Origin: an uncultured Lachnospiraceae bacterium
Lineage (GTDB): Bacteria; Bacillota; Clostridia; Lachnospirales; Lachnospiraceae
Assembly (NCBI GenBank): GCA_900554925.1
Contig: USJG01000024.1
Span: forward strand, 1-19,916
Direction of reading: 5' to 3'
Length of the DNA: 19,916 bases
The notes beneath the pieces are model-generated. The model was given only the letters and a program-made list of their open reading frames with translations, was not told the origin of the DNA and searched no databases. This document shows positions 14,533 to 19,916 of this stretch, piece by piece (position 1 is the first letter of the stretch; each line of letters starts with the position of its first letter). The translations under genes were made by a program, and so were the position numbers.

Positions 14533-15849
14533 GTGGCAAGATTAACGTTTTCAGGAGGAATCCATCCCTATGACGGCAAGGATTTGTCCAAAGACAAACC
14601 AATCAGGGAAGTCTTACCTAAAGGCGATCTGGTATATCCCTTAAGTCAGCATATTGGAGCGCCGGCACAGCCCATCGTAAAGAAGGGGGACAGGGTTTAT
14701 GTGGGGCAGAAGATTGCAGAGGCAGGGGGCTTTGTGTCCGCGCCTGTTTATGCAACCGTATCAGGAACAGTAAAAGCGGTGGAACCCAGAAGAGTAGTTA
14801 CCGGTGACAATGTAATGAGCATTGTAATTGATAATGACGGTTTGTATGAAGAGATAGAATGGCCCAAGGTCAAGCCTTTTGAGGAACTTAGCAGAGAAGA
14901 AAAAATAGATATGATCAGAGAAGCCGGGATCGTAGGTATGGGCGGCGCCGGTTTCCCTACAGCAGTCAAGCTTTCTCCCAGGGAACCTGAAAAGATAGAA
15001 TATGTGATTGTAAACTGTGCGGAATGTGAACCGTACCTTACATCAGATTACCGGAAAATGATTGAGGAGCCGGAAAAACTCATCGGGGGCCTTAAGGTTT
15101 CTTTAAGCCTGTTTGAAAATGCAAGAGGAATCCTTGCAGTAGAGGATAATAAGCCTGACTGCATTGCCAGGCTGAAAAGGCTTACCAGAGATGAAAATAA
15201 GATAACCGTCAAGGCATTAAAGACCAAGTACCCACAAGGGTCGGAGCGTCAGCTTATTTATGCCACCACGGGACGTGCTATCAACGCATCCATGCTTCCG
15301 GCCGATGCAGGATGTATTGTCAATAATGTGGATACGGTAATTGCAATTTACAATGCGGTAATTGAGGGAAAACCGCTGATGTACAGAATTGTCACCGTAA
15401 CAGGTGACGCAATAGCGGATCCCTGCAATTTTAAAGTCAGGATAGGCACGAATTATCATGAGCTAGTGGAGGAAGCGGGAGGTTTTAAACAGCCGCCTGC
15501 CAAGATCATATCAGGCGGACCCATGATGGGATTTGGCATCTTTGATCTGGATGTGCCAGCCACTAAGACTTCTTCTGCGCTTCTGTGCCTTACAAAGGAC
15601 GAAATATCTGCCATGGAACCAAGCGCATGCATTAACTGCGGTAAGTGTGTGGAGGTATGTCCGGGCAGAGTAGTTCCAAGAAAACTGGCAGATTATGCGG
15701 AACATTATGATGAAGAAGCCTTTGTGAAAAACAATGGTATGGAATGCTGTGAGTGTGGCTGCTGCAGTTATATCTGTCCTGCCAAGCGCCCGCTGACCCA
15801 GGCTATTAAATCCATGCGTAAGATGCAGCTTGCAAAAAAGAAAAAGTAG
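14533..15849 (+). CDS. rnfC: Rnf complex subunit C (ferredoxin:NAD+ oxidoreductase)
   Basis: 438 residues, standard for clostridial RnfC. It is the peripheral NADH/FMN-binding subunit on the cytoplasmic side of Rnf. Features: an N-terminal barrel-sandwich-like region, the glycine-rich GMGGAGFPT motif (136-144) for FMN/NADH, a conserved NCAECEPYL (161-169), and two C-terminal [4Fe-4S] motifs at C366/C369/C372/C376 and C405/C408/C411/C415. Start: GTG 14533 follows AGAAGG; no better in-frame ATG is nearby. First gene of the rnfCDGEAB cluster; rnfD starts 14 nt after its stop. High confidence. Confidence 0.96.
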   Translation: MARLTFSGGIHPYDGKDLSKDKPIREVLPKGDLVYPLSQHIGAPAQPIVKKGDRVYVGQKIAEAGGFVSAPVYATVSGTVKAVEPRRVVTGDNVMSIVIDNDGLYEEIEWPKVKPFEELSREEKIDMIREAGIVGMGGAGFPTAVKLSPREPEKIEYVIVNCAECEPYLTSDYRKMIEEPEKLIGGLKVSLSLFENARGILAVEDNKPDCIARLKRLTRDENKITVKALKTKYPQGSERQLIYATTGRAINASMLPADAGCIVNNVDTVIAIYNAVIEGKPLMYRIVTVTGDAIADPCNFKVRIGTNYHELVEEAGGFKQPPAKIISGGPMMGFGIFDLDVPATKTSSALLCLTKDEISAMEPSACINCGKCVEVCPGRVVPRKLADYAEHYDEEAFVKNNGMECCECGCCSYICPAKRPLTQAIKSMRKMQLAKKKK

Positions 15850-15863
15850 GAGGAAAGAACACA

Positions 15864-16796
15864 ATGAGCGATTTGATGAAGGTTTCATCCAATCCCCATA
15901 TCAGGTCAAGGGTTACTACCAGTAACATTATGCTTGCGGTGGTGATCGCATTGCTTCCTGCGGCAGGCTTTGGCATATACAATTTCGGATTGGACGCGCT
16001 TATTTTAATATTGGTAACCGTGGCAACAACAGTGCTTACAGAATATATCTATGAAAAAGCCATGCACAAAAAGGTGACGGTGGGCGATTTCTCGGCAGTG
16101 GTAACGGGACTTTTGCTGGCACTGAATCTTCCATCTTCTGCACCCTGGTGGATCGGGGTGATTGGCGGTGTTTTTGCAATTCTGGTGGTTAAGATGCTTT
16201 TTGGAGGATTGGGACAGAATTTTATGAATCCTGCCCTGGGGGCAAGATGCTTTCTCTTAATCTCTTACACCTCTATTATGTGCAACTTTGACTGTGATGC
16301 CTATACAGGGGCAACGCCATTAGCAAGCCTTAAGGCGGGAGAGAGTGTTAATATTCTGGATATGGTAATAGGAAAGACAGGAGGAACCATAGGTGAGACC
16401 TCCATGATAGCAATTGTCATTGGAGCCTGTTTCCTGATCCTTTTGGGAATTATTGATTTGAAAATACCCGGAAGCTACATAGTTACATTTGTGATTTTCA
16501 TCTGTCTGTTCGGCGGACATGGTTTTGATCCTGCATTTATCAGCGCCCACCTGGCTGGGGGAGGTTTGATGCTGGGAGCCTTTTTTATGGCCACTGATTA
16601 CGTTACAAGACCTGTTACGAAAAAAGGCCAGTATTTATATGGCATCATTCTTGGGCTTCTTACCGGTATATTCAGGATTTTCGGGCCATCGGCGGAAGGG
16701 GTTTCCTATGCCATTATTTTAGGAAATCTGCTGGTGCCTCTGATTGAAAAGGTTACCATGCCGAAACCATTTGGAAAAGGAGGGGAAAGAGCATGA
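15864..16796 (+). CDS. rnfD: Rnf complex subunit D, flavinylated membrane subunit
   Basis: 310 residues, about 9-10 membrane helices. The motif DAYTGAT (145-151) matches the D-x-x-S/T-G-A-T flavinylation site, so T151 should carry covalent FMN attached by an ApbE enzyme such as the one encoded at the right edge. RnfD takes part in transmembrane electron transfer and Na+ or H+ transport. Other family segments are FMNPALGARCF (120-130) and ATDYVTRP (243-250). AGGAGG precedes the ATG. The stop overlaps the rnfG start by 4 nt. High confidence. Confidence 0.96.
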   Translation: MSDLMKVSSNPHIRSRVTTSNIMLAVVIALLPAAGFGIYNFGLDALILILVTVATTVLTEYIYEKAMHKKVTVGDFSAVVTGLLLALNLPSSAPWWIGVIGGVFAILVVKMLFGGLGQNFMNPALGARCFLLISYTSIMCNFDCDAYTGATPLASLKAGESVNILDMVIGKTGGTIGETSMIAIVIGACFLILLGIIDLKIPGSYIVTFVIFICLFGGHGFDPAFISAHLAGGGLMLGAFFMATDYVTRPVTKKGQYLYGIILGLLTGIFRIFGPSAEGVSYAIILGNLLVPLIEKVTMPKPFGKGGERA

Positions 16797-17416
16797 AAGG
16801 TATGATGAAAGATGCCGCCGTCCTTTTGGTCATAACCCTGTTTTCAGGTCTGATCCTTGGTCTGGTATATCAGATCACCAAAGAGCCTATTGCCCTTGCC
16901 GAGGAGAAAGCTGCCAGGGAGGCATATGCAGAGGTATTTAGCGAAGCGTCCGATTTTGAAGAACTGGAACTGACAGCAGCAGAAGATGAGTTCTGGAGCC
17001 AGGAATGGGTAGATGCCGGATTTGAAGGAGTGGACATTGACAATGCGCTGGCAGCCCTGGATGAAAAAGGCAGCCAGACGGGATATGTTCTTACAGTTAC
17101 CAGTCACCAGGGATATGGCGGAGATATTACGTTTACTATAGGAATTGGCAATGATGGAACTTTATATGGAATTTCCATTTTAAGTATTTCTGAGACTGCC
17201 GGCCTTGGAATGAAAGCGGAAGCTGTGCTGAAGCCACAGTTTTCAAACAAAAATGTTTCCGCTTTTACCTACACGAAAACCGGAGCAGTGAACGAAAGTC
17301 AGATTGATGCCATCAGTGGAGCAACCATTACCACCGATGCGGTAACAACTGCGGTGAATGGCGGGCTTTACTATTTCCAGGCACAGTTAGGAGGTAGCGG
17401 CAATGAAGCAAAATAG
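16793..17416 (+). CDS. rnfG: Rnf complex subunit G, flavinylated extracytoplasmic subunit
   Basis: 207 residues: one N-terminal transmembrane helix (about 7-27) and an extracytoplasmic FMN-binding domain. DAISGAT (172-178) is the flavinylation motif with T178 as the expected FMN-linked residue, followed by TTDAV. GYGGDITFTIGI and ETAGLGMKA are typical family segments. It passes electrons with RnfD across the membrane. Translationally coupled: its ATG overlaps the rnfD stop (ATGA) and its 3' end overlaps rnfE by 14 nt. High confidence. Confidence 0.96.
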   Translation: MKGMMKDAAVLLVITLFSGLILGLVYQITKEPIALAEEKAAREAYAEVFSEASDFEELELTAAEDEFWSQEWVDAGFEGVDIDNALAALDEKGSQTGYVLTVTSHQGYGGDITFTIGIGNDGTLYGISILSISETAGLGMKAEAVLKPQFSNKNVSAFTYTKTGAVNESQIDAISGATITTDAVTTAVNGGLYYFQAQLGGSGNEAK

Positions 17417-18254
17417 CATATCAGAACGTCTGATAAACGGGCTTATTAAAGAAAATCCTACTTTTGTGTTAATGCTTGGAATGTGCCCTACGCTGGCAGT
17501 TACCACATCGGCCATTAACGGGCTTGGTATGGGGCTTACTACAATGGTGGTACTGGCCCTCAGCAATATGTTTATTTCCCTGCTGAGGAATATGATACCC
17601 GACAAGGTGCGGATCCCTGCATTTATTGTAATTATTGCTTCCTTCGTAACGGTGGTTGAGCTTTTATTAAAAGCCTTTATCCCGTTTTTGTATGATGCGC
17701 TTGGGCTTTATATTCCGCTGATCGTTGTAAACTGTATTATCTTAGGGCGTGCGGAGGCCTATGCATCTAAAAATGACGTGGTTTCCTCTCTTTTTGACGG
17801 TGTGGGCATGGGACTTGGATTTACCTGCGCACTTACAATTATCGGTGCGGTCAGGGAACTGATTGGAGCAGGTGAGCTGTTCGGATTTGCAGTTATGCCG
17901 GAAAGCTATGTTCCCTGTAGTATTTTTGTCCTGGCGCCTGGTGCGTTTTTTGTATTGGCAGCTTTGACAGCCATACAAAATAAGATTAAAATTGCCGGAG
18001 AAAAGAAAGGCAGGGATATGTCAAAAATACAATCCGGATGCAATTCCGACTGTATGAATTGCAGGGAAGCGGGATGCAGCAAGGGTTTTTTCGGAGAAGC
18101 AGCCAAAGAAGAGAAGGATGATCTTGAAATTATTGAAATTACGGAAGATAGCGATCTGCCTGATACCATCTCTTCCGAAGAAGTTCTAGGGGAGCTGACA
18201 GAAGCTTCTTCGGAAGAGATGGAAGATGGAAAGGAGGAAAAAGAGCATGATTAA
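17403..18254 (+). CDS. rnfE: Rnf complex subunit E with an unusual Cys-rich acidic C-terminal tail
   Basis: 283 residues. The first 200 or so form the normal six-helix RnfE, with C28 (LGMCPT) and C111 (VVNCIIL) in the positions that, with RnfA, hold an intramembrane [2Fe-2S] cluster in Rnf/Nqr complexes. Residues 200-283 are extra: a basic stretch, then C213, C217, C220 and C225 in a CX3CX2CX4C arrangement, then a strongly acidic tail with many Glu and Asp. From memory, RnfE proteins usually stop near 200-230 residues. The tail would lie in the cytoplasm if the topology is canonical, and could bind a metal or Fe-S cluster or dock ferredoxin; this is inference. Starts at ATG 17403 after AGGAGG and overlaps rnfA by 8 nt. 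Subunit identity is certain. Confidence 0.93.
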   Translation: MKQNSISERLINGLIKENPTFVLMLGMCPTLAVTTSAINGLGMGLTTMVVLALSNMFISLLRNMIPDKVRIPAFIVIIASFVTVVELLLKAFIPFLYDALGLYIPLIVVNCIILGRAEAYASKNDVVSSLFDGVGMGLGFTCALTIIGAVRELIGAGELFGFAVMPESYVPCSIFVLAPGAFFVLAALTAIQNKIKIAGEKKGRDMSKIQSGCNSDCMNCREAGCSKGFFGEAAKEEKDDLEIIEITEDSDLPDTISSEEVLGELTEASSEEMEDGKEEKEHD

Positions 18255-18825
18255 AGATTTACTGATTTTGCTGATCTCATCCTCACTGGTAAGCAATGTG
18301 GTGTTAAGCCAGTTTTTGGGCTTATGTCCTTTCCTGGGAGTTTCTAAAAAGACCAGTACAGCGGCAGGAATGGGAACCGCGGTTATCTTTGTCATTACAC
18401 TGGCCTCTGCTGTAGCAGGCGTAATATATAAATACATCTTAACTCCCTTTGATCTGACCTATTTGCAGACCATTGTATTTATTCTGGTTATTGCGGCATT
18501 GGTACAGTTTGTGGAGATGTTTCTTAAGAAATTTATGAAATCCCTTTATCAGGCCCTTGGCGTGTATCTTCCACTGATCACTACCAACTGCGCGGTACTG
18601 GGAGTTGCCCTTACGAACGTGCAGAAAAATTATGGAATACTTACCGGTATCGTGAATGGGTTTGCTACTGCGCTTGGATTTACTATTTCTATCGTGATCC
18701 TTGCCGGTATCAGAGAAAAAATGGAATATAACGACATTCCGGAATCCTTTAAGGGAATGCCTATTGTGCTGGTAACAGCAGGACTTATGGCAATTGCTTT
18801 CTGCGGATTTTCAGGACTGCTGTAG
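18247..18825 (+). CDS. rnfA: Rnf complex subunit A
   Basis: 192 residues, six membrane helices, the usual length. C27 (LGLCPFLG) and C115 (TTNCAVLG) are the paired half-membrane cysteines expected to ligate the intramembrane [2Fe-2S] cluster with RnfE. Start: ATG 18247 follows AAGGAGG; an upstream in-frame ATG at 18226 lies within the rnfE tail and is unsupported. The stop overlaps the rnfB ribosome binding site region. High confidence. Confidence 0.96.
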   Translation: MIKDLLILLISSSLVSNVVLSQFLGLCPFLGVSKKTSTAAGMGTAVIFVITLASAVAGVIYKYILTPFDLTYLQTIVFILVIAALVQFVEMFLKKFMKSLYQALGVYLPLITTNCAVLGVALTNVQKNYGILTGIVNGFATALGFTISIVILAGIREKMEYNDIPESFKGMPIVLVTAGLMAIAFCGFSGLL

Positions 18826-18836
18826 GAGGTGTCAGG

Positions 18837-19634
18837 ATGAGTATATCAGGAGTTTTGCTGGCTGTAGCTGTAGTTGGCGGCGTGGGATTGTTTATAGGGG
18901 TGTTCCTTGGAATTGCCGCCATTAAATTTAAGGTGGAAGTGGATGAAAAGGAAGAGGCAGTCCTTGCGGCCCTTCCCGGTAATAACTGCGGAGGATGCGG
19001 TTTCCCCGGCTGCAGCGGTCTTGCGGCTGCCATTGCCAGGGGGGAAGCACCGGTAAATGCCTGTCCGGTAGGCGGGGAACCTGTTGGAAAGGTAATTGCC
19101 GGAATCATGGGCGTAGAGGCAGAAGAGAAGCAAAGAATGACTGCCTATGTTCAGTGCCAGGGGGATTGTGATAGGACGACGCTCGATTATGATTATCATG
19201 GGATCGAGGACTGCCGGATGCTCTCCTTTGTGCCCAATGGCGGCGCCAAGAGCTGTAATTATGGATGTCTGGGCTATGGCAGTTGTGTGCAGGTATGTCC
19301 TTTTGATGCGATTCATGTGGAAAAGGGCGTGGCTGTAGTTGATAAGGAAAAATGTAAGGCCTGCGGTAAGTGTGTGGAGGTATGTCCCAAGAATCTGATT
19401 ACGCTGATCCCTTATGATGCAAAGTACGTGGTTGCGTGCAGCTCTAAGGATAAAGGCCCGGTTACCATGAAGGACTGCACAGTGGGCTGTATTGGCTGTC
19501 AGCTTTGTAAGAAAAACTGTCCGTCGCAGGCGGTAGAGGTTGTGGATTTCAATGCAACGATCGATTATGAGAAATGTGTGGGATGTGGTGTGTGCATGGA
19601 AAAATGTCCCAGAAAATCAATTACAGAACATTGA
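18837..19634 (+). CDS. rnfB: Rnf complex subunit B, polyferredoxin-type electron entry subunit
   Basis: 265 residues. An N-terminal membrane anchor (about 5-29) precedes an Fe4S domain with C51, C54, C59 and C76. Ferredoxin-like cysteine motifs follow at C140/C144/C150/C154, C173/C176/C179/C183, C214/C218/C221/C224/C228 and C247/C250/C253/C257. Additional cysteines are C107, C111 and C126. It is the subunit that accepts electrons from reduced ferredoxin. RBS GGAGGTG precedes ATG 18837 by a few bases. Last gene of the operon; the 20 nt before the convergent ApbE gene contain no clear terminator. High confidence. Confidence 0.96.
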   Translation: MSISGVLLAVAVVGGVGLFIGVFLGIAAIKFKVEVDEKEEAVLAALPGNNCGGCGFPGCSGLAAAIARGEAPVNACPVGGEPVGKVIAGIMGVEAEEKQRMTAYVQCQGDCDRTTLDYDYHGIEDCRMLSFVPNGGAKSCNYGCLGYGSCVQVCPFDAIHVEKGVAVVDKEKCKACGKCVEVCPKNLITLIPYDAKYVVACSSKDKGPVTMKDCTVGCIGCQLCKKNCPSQAVEVVDFNATIDYEKCVGCGVCMEKCPRKSITEH

Positions 19635-19654
19635 TTAAAATATAAAACAGATTT

Positions 19655-19916
19655 TTACTGTAATGGATCAAAATTCACGTAAAGAAGCTGGCCGTCTTCC
19701 GTAATAAAAACTGCCTGGATATCCGGGTAATTTTCAAGCAGGGAGGCGGCTTTTTCATATCCAAGAATAAAACAGAGAGTGGACAGGGCGTCTCCGGTTG
19801 TGGAGGAAGAGCTTATGATGGTCACCTGTGAAAGACCGCTGCTAACAGGATACCCGGTAGAGGTAGATAAAATATGATGATATAATTTCCCATTCTGCTT
19901 AAAGTAACGTTCATAG
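19655..19916 (-). CDS. apbE: FAD:protein FMN transferase (ApbE family), partial, cut by the window end
   Basis: Only the last 86 residues are inside the window; the 5' part lies beyond 19916. Translation of the minus strand gives YERYFKQNGK at the truncated end, then a histidine pair and STSTGYPVS, then VTIISSSSTTGDALSTL, and ends FDPLQ with TAA at 19655-19657. This is the ApbE C-terminal pattern: the His-containing segment before TGYP and the GDALST Mg2+/FAD region. ApbE moves FMN from FAD onto a threonine in D-x-x-S/T-G-A-T motifs, exactly those in RnfD and RnfG beside it. The canonical H-x-x-D/N-P-x-T-G segment reads H-I-L-S-T-S-T-G here, so two normally conserved positions differ. The gene is convergent with rnfB, 20 nt apart. 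Family confident; full-length structure unseen. Confidence 0.88.
   Translation of the reverse strand, partial: YERYFKQNGKLYHHILSTSTGYPVSSGLSQVTIISSSSTTGDALSTLCFILGYEKAASLLENYPDIQAVFITEDGQLLYVNFDPLQ

Overview
The window looks like a chromosomal segment of a low-to-mid GC Gram-positive anaerobe of the class Clostridia, most likely Lachnospiraceae. This rests on AGGAGG-type ribosome binding sites, sigma-A-like promoters, a six-gene Rnf ferredoxin:NAD+ complex in the clostridial order C-D-G-E-A-B, the cmk-ispH-rpsA cluster, and a repeat-rich coiled-coil protein of a type common in this family. The organism is inferred from gene content and family knowledge, not from a database search. No rRNA, tRNA, CRISPR array or transposase was found.

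Layout. (1) 1-1168: a promoter, a structured leader and a 194-residue coiled-coil protein with 63-bp in-frame repeats and a strong terminator, all enclosed by a 31-bp inverted repeat (25-55 and 1138-1168, one mismatch). (2) 1194-3985: cell-envelope genes encoding a polytopic membrane protein resembling polysaccharide polymerases, a membrane-tethered SH3 protein and a membrane-anchored amidase. (3) 4028-6932: a TetR regulator with a good promoter, a MurR/RpiR-type SIS regulator and a BaiN/HI0933-type flavoprotein. (4) 6988-10611: a likely operon of cmk, ispH, rpsA and an orphan cheR, with an extended -10 promoter in front and a terminator behind. (5) 10652-13151: a MATE exporter convergent with a DEDD-type exonuclease, sharing one bidirectional terminator that lies inside the exporter's 3' end. 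(6) 13348-14445: a response regulator with an HD-GYP output domain. (7) 14468-19634: the rnf operon. (8) 19655-19916, minus strand: the 3' part of an ApbE-type flavin transferase, cut by the window end.

How the genes fit together. The Rnf complex oxidises reduced ferredoxin, reduces NAD+ and pumps Na+ or H+. RnfD and RnfG both carry the D-x-x-S/T-G-A-T flavinylation motif, and the adjacent ApbE homologue is the expected enzyme for attaching FMN to them. CheR and the HD-GYP protein are signalling proteins with no chemotaxis or flagellar genes beside them.

Most of the window is ordinary core metabolism. The least ordinary parts are the inverted-repeat-bounded coiled-coil cassette at the left end, the four-cysteine acidic tail on RnfE, the altered motif in the ApbE homologue, and three compact regulatory arrangements: a terminator inside a coding end, a start site inside a hairpin, and a 20-nt ispH/rpsA overlap. 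I found no convincing undescribed multi-gene system; the coiled-coil cassette is the nearest candidate.
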